DNA of 64,000 bases from Mycobacterium sp. 852002-51163_SCH5372311 (GTDB lineage Bacteria; Actinomycetota; Actinomycetes; Mycobacteriales; Mycobacteriaceae). Location: the NCBI RefSeq assembly GCF_001667115.1, contig NZ_LZIJ01000020.1, positions 21,090 through 85,089 of the forward strand, given 5' to 3'. Positions 34,102 through 42,852 of the stretch are shown here, piece after piece (the first letter of the stretch is position 1; each line of letters begins with the position of its first letter). A program made the translations under genes and the position numbers. The notes beneath the pieces were generated by a model. That model did no database searches, was not told the origin of the DNA, and saw only the letters and a program-made list of their open reading frames with translations.

Positions 34102-34898
34102 GAATCAGCCTCTAGCGGAGCCCAGTTCGGAGTTCGCCTGTCCGCGAACGCAAGGGGACCCTCGCGTTGATCCGGATGCCCCCACATCGATGTCAGATGC
34201 TTCGCACCTTCGCGGCATGCATCAGTGAGGCCATGTTCGAGTGCGCCCCACAGCGCGCGCTTGGTGGCGCGCATCGCCGCGGGCGAATTCCGGGCGATTT
34301 TTTCGGCGAGCGCCTGGGCGACCTCGCGCAGCTTCTCGGGCGGGTCGACGACCTGGCTGATCATGCCGAGTTCGTATGCGCGCTGGGCGCTGAGCCGTTC
34401 GTGGCTGCCGACCAGAGCCATCCGCAGCACGGCCTCGGCGGGCATCTTGCGCATCAGCGCGATGGTCTCCAGGGCACTGACCTGACCGATGGAGACGTGC
34501 GGATCGACGAAGCTCGCATCCGACGATGCGATCACGACGTCGGCGTCGGCCACCCAGTGCAATCCACCGCCCGCACAAACCCCGTTCACGGCGGTGATGA
34601 CCGGCTTCTCGACGTTGCAGTGCCACGCCGTCAACTTCAGGTCCAGCGTGCGCATGGTCTCCTGGAACTGAAGCACGGCCTCGCCTTCGAGCTCCGCGAC
34701 GTCGGCTCCCACCTGGAAAGCCCGCCCGTTACCGGTGTGCACGATGACGCGAACGTCGGAGTCGGTGTTCAATTCGGCCCAGGCTCTGGGGAATTCGTCA
34801 CGCATCACAGCGTCGAAGGCATTGAGGCGGTCCGGCCGGTCGTTGATGATCCAGCCGACTGGTCCGCGCCGCTCGACCACCAGCCTCTGGTACGTCAT
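34098..34898 (-). CDS. Enoyl-CoA hydratase/isomerase family protein
   Basis: The product is 266 residues from the ATG at 34898 (GGAGG upstream); the ORF could extend to 34955 but the extra 19 residues are poor. Crotonase pattern: FQVGADVAELEG (first oxyanion strand), VNGVCAGGGLHWVADADVVIAS, DPHVSIGQVSALETIALMRK. Overlaps the 34895 paralogue by 4 bp. The pair shares the DPHVS(I/L)GQ segment and the same C-terminal layout, so they are tandem duplicates that have diverged. Confidence 0.87.
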   Translation of the reverse strand: MTYQRLVVERRGPVGWIINDRPDRLNAFDAVMRDEFPRAWAELNTDSDVRVIVHTGNGRAFQVGADVAELEGEAVLQFQETMRTLDLKLTAWHCNVEKPVITAVNGVCAGGGLHWVADADVVIASSDASFVDPHVSIGQVSALETIALMRKMPAEAVLRMALVGSHERLSAQRAYELGMISQVVDPPEKLREVAQALAEKIARNSPAAMRATKRALWGALEHGLTDACREGAKHLTSMWGHPDQREGPLAFADRRTPNWAPLEADS

Positions 34899-35710
34899 GA
34901 AACCTCCAAAGCGTCCGACAGCGGTTGCCACTGCGGCGTGCGCTTCTCGTGCCACGCCCTTGCGCCTTCACCGTGATCGGGGTGATTACGCAGCCGCCAG
35001 ATTTCGTCGGCGGCATCGTTGCGGGCCTGCGTCATGCCGACTTCCAGGGAGTGCCACAGCGCCTCCTTGGTGGCGCGCATCGCGGTCGGCGAATTAGTGG
35101 CGATCCTGGCGGCGAGCCGGCCCGCTGCTTCGCGGAGCTGATCGGCCGGCACCACCTGGGACAGGATGCCCAACTCGTAGGCACGCTGCGCGGAGATGCG
35201 TTCACTGTTGCCGCTCAACGCCATCCGGGTGATCGTCTCCATCGGTGACTTGCGAAGCAGCGTGATTGCCTCGTAGGCGACGGCCTGGCCGAGCGATACG
35301 TGCGGGTCGACGAACGATGCCTGCTCGGCCGCGATCACGATGTCGGCGTCGGCCACCAGGTGCAGACCGCCGCCCGCGCAAACACCGTTGACAGCTGCGA
35401 TCACCGGCTTCCACACCTGGCAGTGCCACGACGAGATCTTCAGCTCGGCATCCCTGGTCCGGCGGGAATGCCGGCGCATTGCTTGCTTGTCGCGCGCCAC
35501 CTGCACCACGTCCATTCCGGTGCAAAATGCCTTGCCGTTGGCCGTGTTGACGATTACTCGGACGTCGGGATCGGCGTCGAGGTCGGCCCAGGCGGACTCG
35601 AGCTCGTCGAGCATCAACGAGTCGAACGCGTTGCCGGCGTCCGGCCTGTCCAGGATGAGCCAGCCGATGCCGCCGGTCCTTTCCACCACCAGGCGCTGGT
35701 ACGTGCTCAC
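34895..35710 (-). CDS. Enoyl-CoA hydratase/isomerase family protein
   Basis: The product is 271 residues from a GTG at 35710. It is the tandem paralogue of 34098: VNGVCAGGGLHLVADADIVIAA, DPHVSLGQAVAYEAITLLRKS and AYELGILSQVVPA. It differs in the first oxyanion segment (FCTGMDVVQVARD) and in the central loop, so the two probably act on different intermediates or form a heteromer. Overlaps the upstream dehydrogenase by 4 bp. Confidence 0.87.
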   Translation of the reverse strand: MSTYQRLVVERTGGIGWLILDRPDAGNAFDSLMLDELESAWADLDADPDVRVIVNTANGKAFCTGMDVVQVARDKQAMRRHSRRTRDAELKISSWHCQVWKPVIAAVNGVCAGGGLHLVADADIVIAAEQASFVDPHVSLGQAVAYEAITLLRKSPMETITRMALSGNSERISAQRAYELGILSQVVPADQLREAAGRLAARIATNSPTAMRATKEALWHSLEVGMTQARNDAADEIWRLRNHPDHGEGARAWHEKRTPQWQPLSDALEVS

Positions 35711-36966
35711 GAGCGCGGAATGTCCTTCCAGGGCTTGCCCTTCCAGGGATCCGGCTCCCTGGGCAGCCCGAGCACGCGCTCACCCAGGATGTTCTTGTTG
35801 ATGTCGGTGGTGCCGCCCTCGGTGCCGTTGGCGAGGCTGCGCATCATGCCGTGGACGTCGCGCGGCAAGGAGTCCGGGTCGTCGGTGGCCGGCCAGGCGA
35901 TCGCGTCCGTCCCCAGCAGATCGACCATCAGGTCCTGGATCTGCTGGTTCAATGCAGCCTGGTGCACCTTGCCGATCGACGACGCGGCGTCCGGCGACTG
36001 GCCGGCGGAAAGTGCTGCGCGCACACGGGCGTTCGTCCAGCCGCGGATCTGTTCTTGCGCCCACAGCCGCATGACCTTGTTGCGAATGACGGGGTCGTCC
36101 CACCTGCCGGTCTCCTGTGCCAGGGTTATCAGGCGGTCGGCGCCGGAGCCGCCCAGCCGGCCCATGCCTCCCGACCCGGATCCCGAAACCATCTGCCGCT
36201 CAGTGGATAACGTCGATGCACTGACGCGCCAGCCATCGTTGACCTCTCCGACGCGGTGCGCGTCGGGGACGCGCGCGTTGTCGATGAAGACCTCGTTGAA
36301 CTCCGCCTCGCCGGTGATCTGACGCAGTGGTCGCACAACGACGCCCGGCTGACGCATATCGAGCAGGAAGTACGTGATGCCCCTGTGCTTGGGCGCCTCC
36401 GGATCGGTTCTCGCGAGCAGGATCGCGAAATCGGCCTGGTCGGCCCAGGTGGTCCAGACCTTCTGTCCGGAGATCAGCCAGTCTGCGTCTTCCGCCGAGC
36501 CGTCCCGAACCGCGCGGGTGGCCAGCGACGCCAGGTCGGAGCCGGCTCCTGGCTCGCTGAAGAGCTGACACCACTTCTCCTCGTTGCGCACAATCGGAGG
36601 CAGGAAGCGCAGCCGCTGTTCTTCGGTGCCGTGGCTGAACAGCGCTGCGGCGGCGTTGTTGAGCCCCAAAGGATTGAGCCGGTACAGCCGTAGCGGTCGC
36701 AGCGCCTCATCGATCGCTCGCGCGACCTCGTTGCCCACACCCAGTCCGCCGTATTCGCGCGCCCACGTCGGTACGACAAGACCGGACACGGCGAAGGCCG
36801 GATACCACTGCTGGTAGTCCGCGGGGCTGCGCACCGCCCGTAGCGCAGCGGGACTCTCGGCGGCGGCGATGCGCCAGGAGGCGGGCACCTCTGCAACGAC
36901 CCAACGCTGCACCGTGGCCACGGCGTCGGCGACGCTGGTGGCATCGGTGATCGGCAGTGCTGTCAT
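35707..36966 (-). CDS. Acyl-CoA dehydrogenase, large type
   Basis: The product is 419 residues from the ATG at 36966. Full dehydrogenase layout: VPTWAREYGGLGVGNEV, WCQLFSEPGAGSDLASLATR, LISGQKVWTTWADQADF, EVFIDNARVPDAHRVGEVNDGW, then a DLLGTDAIAWPA segment and a C-terminal NKNILGERVLGLPREP. A longer ORF continues to 37152 but would cross the previous gene's end. The gap to the upstream enoyl-CoA hydratase stop is 4 bp, so it is in the same operon. Confidence 0.88.
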   Translation of the reverse strand: MTALPITDATSVADAVATVQRWVVAEVPASWRIAAAESPAALRAVRSPADYQQWYPAFAVSGLVVPTWAREYGGLGVGNEVARAIDEALRPLRLYRLNPLGLNNAAAALFSHGTEEQRLRFLPPIVRNEEKWCQLFSEPGAGSDLASLATRAVRDGSAEDADWLISGQKVWTTWADQADFAILLARTDPEAPKHRGITYFLLDMRQPGVVVRPLRQITGEAEFNEVFIDNARVPDAHRVGEVNDGWRVSASTLSTERQMVSGSGSGGMGRLGGSGADRLITLAQETGRWDDPVIRNKVMRLWAQEQIRGWTNARVRAALSAGQSPDAASSIGKVHQAALNQQIQDLMVDLLGTDAIAWPATDDPDSLPRDVHGMMRSLANGTEGGTTDINKNILGERVLGLPREPDPWKGKPWKDIPRS

Positions 36967-36970
36967 GTTT

Positions 36971-37777
36971 TCAGCGCCCCTGGAACTTTGCGTCGCGTTT
37001 GTCCCGGAACGCCGCCAACCCCTCTTTGAAATCCTCGCTGCGGCTGGATAACTCGAGTGCCATGGCCTCGTTCTGCAGGTGCCGGTCGATGTCGAGTCCG
37101 TTGCCGCTGTGCAGCAGCCACTTGGTGAGACCCAGTGCCACCGTGGGCGCATCGCCCAGCTTGGTCACCAGTTCGGTTGCCGCTGCGTTCAATTGGTCGT
37201 CGAAAACCGCCGCCTGGATAATGCCCCACTCGGCTGCGGTGGCTCCGGAGATCTCCTCGCCGAGCATCAAGAGCTGCCGCGTGCGGACCATTCCGATGAG
37301 CCGGGGCAGCAGCCAGGTCGCCCCGCTGTCCGGGGTGAAGCCGCGGGCCATGAAGGGTTCCCAGAAGCGCGCGTTGTCGGCGGCAAGGCAGAAATCGGAG
37401 GCGATCGCGATGTGGAACCCCAAACCGGCGGCCCAGCCGCGTACCACCGACACGATGGGCACCTGCGTCTCGAGCATCAACGGGATAAACCTGTTTGCCT
37501 TATTCGGCAGCCTGCGCTGGGTGCTGCCTACCCTCGGCTTGCGCTCGGCGCGAGCGTTGTTGGCGATCAGGTCGGACCCCGCGCAGAAGTCCGGTCCCTC
37601 GGCGTCGATGCGGATGACACGCACCGACTCGTCGATGCCTGCGGCGGCCAGATGCGCGATCATCGCGTCGAGCATCACGTCGTTGACGGCATTGCGGCGG
37701 TCGGGACGGTCCAACGTCAGGTGCAGGACCGGGCCCTTCTGTTCTGCGCAGAGGCCGGGCACGCTGTCGTAACTCAT
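36971..37777 (-). CDS. Enoyl-CoA hydratase/isomerase family protein
   Basis: The product is 268 residues from the ATG at 37777, 4 bp after the upstream stop. Crotonase pattern: FCAGSDLIANNARAERK, VRGWAAGLGFHIAIASDFCLA, ARFWEPFMARGFTPDSGATWLL and C-terminal LAAFRDKRDAKFQGR. It resembles the 39096 product in the PDSGA segment and C-terminus, so these two are closer to each other than to the 34098/34895 pair. Part of the 39032-32638 operon. Confidence 0.87.
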   Translation of the reverse strand: MSYDSVPGLCAEQKGPVLHLTLDRPDRRNAVNDVMLDAMIAHLAAAGIDESVRVIRIDAEGPDFCAGSDLIANNARAERKPRVGSTQRRLPNKANRFIPLMLETQVPIVSVVRGWAAGLGFHIAIASDFCLAADNARFWEPFMARGFTPDSGATWLLPRLIGMVRTRQLLMLGEEISGATAAEWGIIQAAVFDDQLNAAATELVTKLGDAPTVALGLTKWLLHSGNGLDIDRHLQNEAMALELSSRSEDFKEGLAAFRDKRDAKFQGR

Positions 37778-37781
37778 GGCC

Positions 37782-39032
37782 TCAACGCTCGGCGAACTGT
37801 GCCGAAACGGCGGTGAGCAGGTCCGCGAGGTTGCGCGCCCCACCGGGCGGATCGGGTAACCGGACGGGTCCGTGTTCGCGGCTGGGCAGCAGAATCGTGG
37901 CGTGTCCGGGGGTCGTGACCTGACCACGGTGATTGGTCGCCGCCAGCTCGAGGTCGACGGCCGGCCGATCATCCTCGGCGAGGTACTTGCTCACGACCTT
38001 GCCGGTGATGGTGTGCAGATCGCCGACGTAGTTGAACAGCCGGAACTCACAGTCGAGCTTCCAGAGCCAGCCGTCGTCACCCATCCAGTCCGTGCACAGG
38101 TGGATAAGCCACGTCTCGCGCATGCGGCCGTAGTCGAAAGTGGTCGGATTGCCCGCGTTGCGGGCTGCTTGCGGGTCCCAGTGCACGCGCTGCTGCACAT
38201 CGGGGATACCGTATTCGTTCAGCGTGTAGAAACGTGGAATGCGTTGCCGATTGCGCCATGCCAGCCGCAACGGCCGCACGCCGTACATCCCGGTTCCCAT
38301 GCCGACGTGCCAGCAGACCATGTCGGTGACCGTCAGCGGGCCCTTGGTCAATGGGCCGAGGTCGTCGCCCTCGTTGACGTACTCCCACCATTGGGGTTCG
38401 GCCCCGCGCGGTGACTCGCGCGCGTATCTCTCGTCGAGTTCGGCAATCTCATCGGCCGTCCATGACTTCGGTTCGACGGCCTCGTACTTCTTGCGTCCGC
38501 GCGCCTTGTCGCGCTCGGTGCGGATCATGTTGCGGTACTGGCCGCCCAGGATGACGCCCTCGTCGTCGCGGAACACCTGGGCCGACCATTCGTGGACGGC
38601 GCGATCGGCGAATTCACTGCTCTTGTCCAGCGCCGCGACGAGGGCGTTGCGCCGGAAGACCCGATGATTCGCACGCAGCGGCGCCCACCATTCGCGCGAC
38701 GACGAGGCATAGAACGCGTGGACGCCACGCAACGGGTCGCCCTTGGTGAGCGCGCGGTCCTCGTCGGAGAGCGTGGTCACCTCGTCCTCGCCGACCAACG
38801 TGTCGCCGCCGACGAGCGCGGGCGGTGCGATCGACTCGCCCCAAACGGATTTGGCGGCGTACTCCGGATCGGTCCAAAGCGGGTTGGCGTCGCCGTAGCT
38901 TTCCGCCACGTGGCGGAAGCTGTCCTCGTTGGGTCGAAAGTAGTGCGGTGGCTGCGTATGGGGAACGGCGATACCGATGGTGGCGCGCAACCGAGCCAAT
39001 CCCTCATCGGTAATGTGACCGGTCTCCGGCAT
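37782..39032 (-). CDS. Double hot-dog (MaoC/FAS1-like) dehydratase
   Basis: The product is 416 residues. The N-terminal half contains YFRPNEDSFRHVAESYGDANPLWTD, a MaoC-like N domain. The C-terminal half contains MRETWLIHLCTDWMGDDGWL and GHATILLPSREHGPVRLPDP, the second hot dog. This is the length of the two-domain hydratases/dehydratases found in mycobacterial lipid pathways. First gene of the seven-gene operon; its promoter region contains the GGAAACGC-type site. The long charged middle region is unassigned. Confidence 0.7.
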   Translation of the reverse strand: MPETGHITDEGLARLRATIGIAVPHTQPPHYFRPNEDSFRHVAESYGDANPLWTDPEYAAKSVWGESIAPPALVGGDTLVGEDEVTTLSDEDRALTKGDPLRGVHAFYASSSREWWAPLRANHRVFRRNALVAALDKSSEFADRAVHEWSAQVFRDDEGVILGGQYRNMIRTERDKARGRKKYEAVEPKSWTADEIAELDERYARESPRGAEPQWWEYVNEGDDLGPLTKGPLTVTDMVCWHVGMGTGMYGVRPLRLAWRNRQRIPRFYTLNEYGIPDVQQRVHWDPQAARNAGNPTTFDYGRMRETWLIHLCTDWMGDDGWLWKLDCEFRLFNYVGDLHTITGKVVSKYLAEDDRPAVDLELAATNHRGQVTTPGHATILLPSREHGPVRLPDPPGGARNLADLLTAVSAQFAER

Positions 39033-39054
39033 GGAAATTAAGATACCCGAAAAG

Positions 39055-39071
39055 CGGAAACGCCGTTAACG
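39055..39071. promoter_or_regulatory. CGGAAA-N5-TTAACG site in the divergent 39032/39096 promoter
   Basis: GGAAACGC-NN-TT-NN-CG is shared with 44052-44068 (TGGAAACGCTATTCTCG). It lies 23-39 bp from the 39032 start and 25-41 bp from 39096. A weak inverted repeat on its own; support comes from recurrence. Confidence 0.35.
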
Positions 39072-39095
39072 CAGGGCGACGACAGGTGAGTGGAT

Positions 39096-39923
39096 ATGAG
39101 TGAAGAAGCATCGGGCATCGGTGTCGCCGTCGGTGACGATGGAGTACAACGAATCATCATCGACCGTCCGGATGTCGGAAATTCGTTGTCGCCCTTGGCG
39201 CGTGACGCGCTCACCGAGGCATTCACACGGGCCAACGACCAGCCCGATGTGCGCGCCGTGCTGTTGAGCGCGGCCGGTGACCGGCACTTCTGCGCCGGAG
39301 CAGGGTTGGCGCCACAGATGGCGGACGCTGACCCGCGACGGAAGCCCCTCGCCGAAAAACGTGCCGGTGACGTCGCTCGCATGCTTCAGCAGGGCTGGCA
39401 GCGATTGGTTGCGTCGATATTGGACTGCGACAAACCCGTGATCGGCGCGGTCGAGGGTACCGCTGCCGGTGCCGGCGTCAGCCTGGTGCTCGCATGCGAT
39501 CTCGTCGTCATGTCAACGGAGGCAACGCTTGTGGAGGCGTTCGTGCACCGGGGGATCCTTCCGGATTCGGGCGCCATCCACCTTCTGACGAGAATCGTCG
39601 GCCTGCGCAGGGCGACCGAGCTGCTGATGCTCGGTGAACCGGTCGACGCTGCGACATGTGAAAAGCTCGGACTGGTCAATCGCGTGACCGCACCGGAGCA
39701 GACCTACGCGGTCGCCGAGGAGCTCGCAGTGCGCCTGGCCGCGGGTCCAACGGTGATGCTGACACTGACCAAGCGGCTGTTGTCGGTGTCGTCGGAATCA
39801 GATCGACGTCGCGCATTCGAGCAGGAAGCCTGGGCCCAGGAAGTGGTGTCGCGCACCGCTGACCTCCAAGAGGGACTTGCGTCGTTCGCCGAACGCCGCA
39901 AACCCAAGTTTCTCGGTCGCTGA
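39096..39923 (+). CDS. Enoyl-CoA hydratase/isomerase family protein
   Basis: The product is 275 residues from the ATG at 39096 (CAGGTGAG upstream), rather than the GTG at 39090. Crotonase pattern: DRHFCAGAGLAPQMADADPRR, VEGTAAGAGVSLVLACDLVVM, GILPDSGAIHLLTRIVGL, C-terminal ASFAERRKPKFLGR. Divergent from the 39032 gene and convergent (7 bp) with the SDR. Probably a hydratase or isomerase for an acyl-CoA of the same pathway. Confidence 0.87.
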   Translation: MSEEASGIGVAVGDDGVQRIIIDRPDVGNSLSPLARDALTEAFTRANDQPDVRAVLLSAAGDRHFCAGAGLAPQMADADPRRKPLAEKRAGDVARMLQQGWQRLVASILDCDKPVIGAVEGTAAGAGVSLVLACDLVVMSTEATLVEAFVHRGILPDSGAIHLLTRIVGLRRATELLMLGEPVDAATCEKLGLVNRVTAPEQTYAVAEELAVRLAAGPTVMLTLTKRLLSVSSESDRRRAFEQEAWAQEVVSRTADLQEGLASFAERRKPKFLGR

Positions 39924-39930
39924 CCGAATC

Positions 39931-40797
39931 TCAGTCCGCGGCCGGTCCGCCGCGAATCGTGAATGTGGCGCTGTCGTCGATCTCGTCGATCGACGATGCC
40001 ACCGATTCCGCAGTCAACGACGTGTCCTCGATTCCCTTGGTGACTCCGACAAACACCCGTGACACCTTCCCTGCGCCCACAGAGTAGATGTGCGCGGTAC
40101 GGTCGCAGGACCGATGACAGAGGTAAACCACGACGGGAGTGACGAGTTCCGGATGCATGGCCTTTCCGGCGTCACCCATGATGTTCTCAGTCATTCGGGT
40201 CCGCGCGATGGGAGCGATCGCGTTGATCGCGATGCCGTTTCGTGCACCCTCGATGGCGAGAACATGCATCATGCCGACGAGGCCCATCTTCGCGGCGCCA
40301 TAGTTGGCCTGACCAAAGTTACCGAAAAGACCAGTGCCCGAAGTCGTCTGAACGATCCTGCCGTAGTTTTGCTCCCGCATCACCGGCCACACCGCGCGCG
40401 TCACGTTGAACGCGCCGCAGAGGTGCACCGCGATGACGGCATCGACCTGTTCGGCGGTCATGTTCTTGAAGGCGGCATCGCGCAGAATCCCCGCGTTGTT
40501 CACCAGCACGTCGACCTGCCCGAAGGCATCCATCGCGGCCGCCACGATCGCCGCGCCACCCTCCTCGGTGGCCACCGAGTCACCGTTGGCGATCGCGGTT
40601 CCCCCAGCCGCGGTGATCTCGTCGACCACGGCTTGGGCCGCCGATATCGACGCCCCGCTGCCGTCCACCGAGCTACCCAGGTCGTTGACGACGACCCGGG
40701 CGCCACGGCGGGCGAGTTCCAGGGCGTGGCAGCGGCCCAGTCCGCCGCCGGCCCCGGTAACGATGGCCACTTGGTTGTCGAAAGTCATTGACTGCAT
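39931..40797 (-). CDS. SDR of the 17-beta-HSD4/MFE-2 hydroxyacyl-CoA dehydrogenase type
   Basis: The product is 288 residues. The nucleotide motif is GAGGGLG near residue 16, NNAG at about 97 and the catalytic S-Y-K group in QTTSGTGLFGNFGQANYGAAK near residue 160. The Asn-Asp-Leu-Gly motif (VVNDLG) after strand 2 and the C-terminal AHIYSVGAGKVSRVF are typical of the (R)-specific 3-hydroxyacyl-CoA dehydrogenase domain of MFE-2. It pairs functionally with MaoC hydratases. The start is ATG 40797 (MQSMTF) or 40788 (MTFDNQ); neither has a good ribosome site. Confidence 0.87.
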   Translation of the reverse strand: MQSMTFDNQVAIVTGAGGGLGRCHALELARRGARVVVNDLGSSVDGSGASISAAQAVVDEITAAGGTAIANGDSVATEEGGAAIVAAAMDAFGQVDVLVNNAGILRDAAFKNMTAEQVDAVIAVHLCGAFNVTRAVWPVMREQNYGRIVQTTSGTGLFGNFGQANYGAAKMGLVGMMHVLAIEGARNGIAINAIAPIARTRMTENIMGDAGKAMHPELVTPVVVYLCHRSCDRTAHIYSVGAGKVSRVFVGVTKGIEDTSLTAESVASSIDEIDDSATFTIRGGPAAD

Positions 40798-40853
40798 GGG
40801 TGAGAGGTTACATTTACCTAATCGAGAGCAGGCATTTGCATCGGAGGACACTC

Positions 40854-42428
40854 ATGACTGGCCCGGCTGAGTTGCTCCGGTATGCGCACCGGCGAGCCGA
40901 AGCGCTGCGGCCGCGGTACCGCGCGGCCGGTCTCTGGCAGGCGGAGCCGGTAGATGTGGTGCGCGTCGCCGCGGCGCGACACGCCACCCGGCTCGCTGTG
41001 GCGGATCGACGCGCCGAACTCACCTACGGTGAGCTGGACCAGCGCATCGATGCGGCCGCTCTGGCGATGGTGGATGCCGGCGTGGTTCCGGGCAGCGCGG
41101 TCGTGCTGGTAGCGGGCAACGACGTGGACTCCGTGGTGGCCGTTCACGCTGCGCTTCGAGTCGATGCGGTGGTGCTGGTCGTGCCGCGAAGCACCGGGCC
41201 AAAGCAGCTCGCCGACCTCGTCAACCGCACCGGAGCGCGGCTCGGCGCGGCGCCCAACTGCACGCCGATCACCGAGACGGAACTGTCCGGGCGTTGTCGG
41301 TGGATCGACCTGGACAACAGCGGCCGGACGGGCGCCGCCCAGCCTTTGGCCCCGGCGCGCCCGGCCGACGAGCCGTGCGTTGTGATTTACACATCGGGTA
41401 CGACGTCTCGCCCCAAAGGCGTGATCCACTCGCTGAGCACGTTGACCAAGGCTTCGGCGAACTACATTGCCGCGGCGGGCCTCGGTGTGGACGACCGGAT
41501 CTTCTTGATCAGTCCGCTGGCCTCGGTCACCGGGGTGTTGCAGGCGCTGTTCATCGCTCCGATGCTGGCGGTACCGGTGATTCTCGAGGATCGGTGGGAC
41601 CCGTCGGCGACGTGCGAGCTGCTGGTCGCCTCCGGTGCGACCTGGTACGGAGGCCCGGATCGGCTGCTGGACCGGATGCTCGACGAGGCCATGGCGCGCG
41701 ATGCTGTCGTCCCGCTGCGCGCGGTATATCTGGGCGGCACGATGCTGGACCGGCGCATCGTCGAACGCGTGGAAGACGAATTCGGCATCGTGGTGATGCG
41801 CGCCTACGGGTCCTCGGAGATCCCGGTCAGCACGTCTGGCCTGCGTACCGAATCGCGAGACGTGCGCCATGCCGACGACGGAGTGCCGCTGCGCGACGTC
41901 GATGTGCGCGTGGGATCCATGGCCGAACCCACCGAGTGCTGCGTCAAGGGTCCGCACACTTTTCTCGGTTACACCGACGTCGAGGACGACAGGCATGCCT
42001 TCGACGGTGAGTGGTTTCGCACCGGCGATGTGGCAGAGGTCGTCGACGGCCGGGTGCGGATCATCGGTCGGCTCAAGGACATCGTGATTCGCAACGGGCT
42101 GAAGATCCCGGCCGCCGAAGTGGAGGAGGCGGTCGCGCGAATAGCCGGAGTCCGCGAGTGTGCCGCTTACTCCGTCGCCGACGACACCACCGGTGAGCGA
42201 CTGGCCATGGCGGTCGTGCTCGAGCCCGAAAGCAAGATGTCGCTGGCCGAAGTCGCCCGGGCTCTCGTCGCGGAGGGACTGCCGAAGTACAAACTGCCGG
42301 AGGAGCTGGTGTTCTGGGACGAGCCGCTTCCGGTCAACGCGAACGGCAAGGTCGACCGCACCAAGCTCGATGCCCGCTCGGCCGGGCGGCGGCGGCTGGT
42401 GGCCGACCGCCTTGCCACTATCCGTTGA
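40854..42428 (+). CDS. Acyl-CoA synthetase / AMP-dependent ligase
   Basis: The product is 524 residues from ATG 40854 (GGAGG 9 bp upstream); the longer frame adds a leader without support. The ATP motif VIYTSGTTSRPKGVIHS is near residue 180, A5 YGSSEIP near 320, A7 WFRTGDVA and A8 GRLKDIVIRNGLKIP near 390-415, and the catalytic Lys in NANGKVDRTKLD near 505. Divergent from the SDR. Its last 11 bp overlap the convergent DUF35 gene end. Confidence 0.92.
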   Translation: MTGPAELLRYAHRRAEALRPRYRAAGLWQAEPVDVVRVAAARHATRLAVADRRAELTYGELDQRIDAAALAMVDAGVVPGSAVVLVAGNDVDSVVAVHAALRVDAVVLVVPRSTGPKQLADLVNRTGARLGAAPNCTPITETELSGRCRWIDLDNSGRTGAAQPLAPARPADEPCVVIYTSGTTSRPKGVIHSLSTLTKASANYIAAAGLGVDDRIFLISPLASVTGVLQALFIAPMLAVPVILEDRWDPSATCELLVASGATWYGGPDRLLDRMLDEAMARDAVVPLRAVYLGGTMLDRRIVERVEDEFGIVVMRAYGSSEIPVSTSGLRTESRDVRHADDGVPLRDVDVRVGSMAEPTECCVKGPHTFLGYTDVEDDRHAFDGEWFRTGDVAEVVDGRVRIIGRLKDIVIRNGLKIPAAEVEEAVARIAGVRECAAYSVADDTTGERLAMAVVLEPESKMSLAEVARALVAEGLPKYKLPEELVFWDEPLPVNANGKVDRTKLDARSAGRRRLVADRLATIR

Positions 42429-42852
42429 GATCCGTTGTCCCGGACGCTGGTTCGGTAGCCGGATGAAAGACCGGGACGACGAACCCATCATCGTCGTTGC
42501 GGAAGGCGAGCACCAGATCCATGTCGGCGCGCAGCTCGTCCGCGCGGCAATTCTCGACGACGGTCATCAGCCGCGGTCCCTCCTCGAGATCCACCATCGC
42601 CAACACGTAGGGAGTGTGCGCGTCAAAAGGTGCGGCGTTCTGGTGAACGAGCGTCCATGTGTAGAGCCGTGCGCGTCCACTGGCCGACGCCAACTCCACG
42701 TCCTCACCCCAACAATGCGGACAGAAGGGCCGGACGTACAACGATGTCTGACCGCACGACCGGCACGTGTTGACCATCAGCGTGCGGTCCTTGATGGCGG
42801 ACCACCACGCTTCGCTGTCGGCGTCGATCGTGGGCCGGTCAGGACCCGTCAC
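42418..42852 (-). CDS. DUF35 (ChsH2-like) OB-fold protein with zinc ribbon
   Basis: The product is 144 residues from a GTG at 42852, overlapping the thiolase stop (TAGTG). The zinc ribbon is formed by Cys30, Cys33, Cys44 and Cys47 (CRSCG, then CPHC), followed by an OB-like strand set (ARLYTWTLVHQNAAP, YVLAMVDLEEGPRLMT). DUF35 proteins partner with thiolase-like proteins; ChsH2 and Ltp2 in steroid side-chain cleavage are the known model. The next-gene arrangement here is the same: DUF35 downstream of a thiolase-like gene. Confidence 0.9.
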   Translation of the reverse strand: MTGPDRPTIDADSEAWWSAIKDRTLMVNTCRSCGQTSLYVRPFCPHCWGEDVELASASGRARLYTWTLVHQNAAPFDAHTPYVLAMVDLEEGPRLMTVVENCRADELRADMDLVLAFRNDDDGFVVPVFHPATEPASGTTDLNG

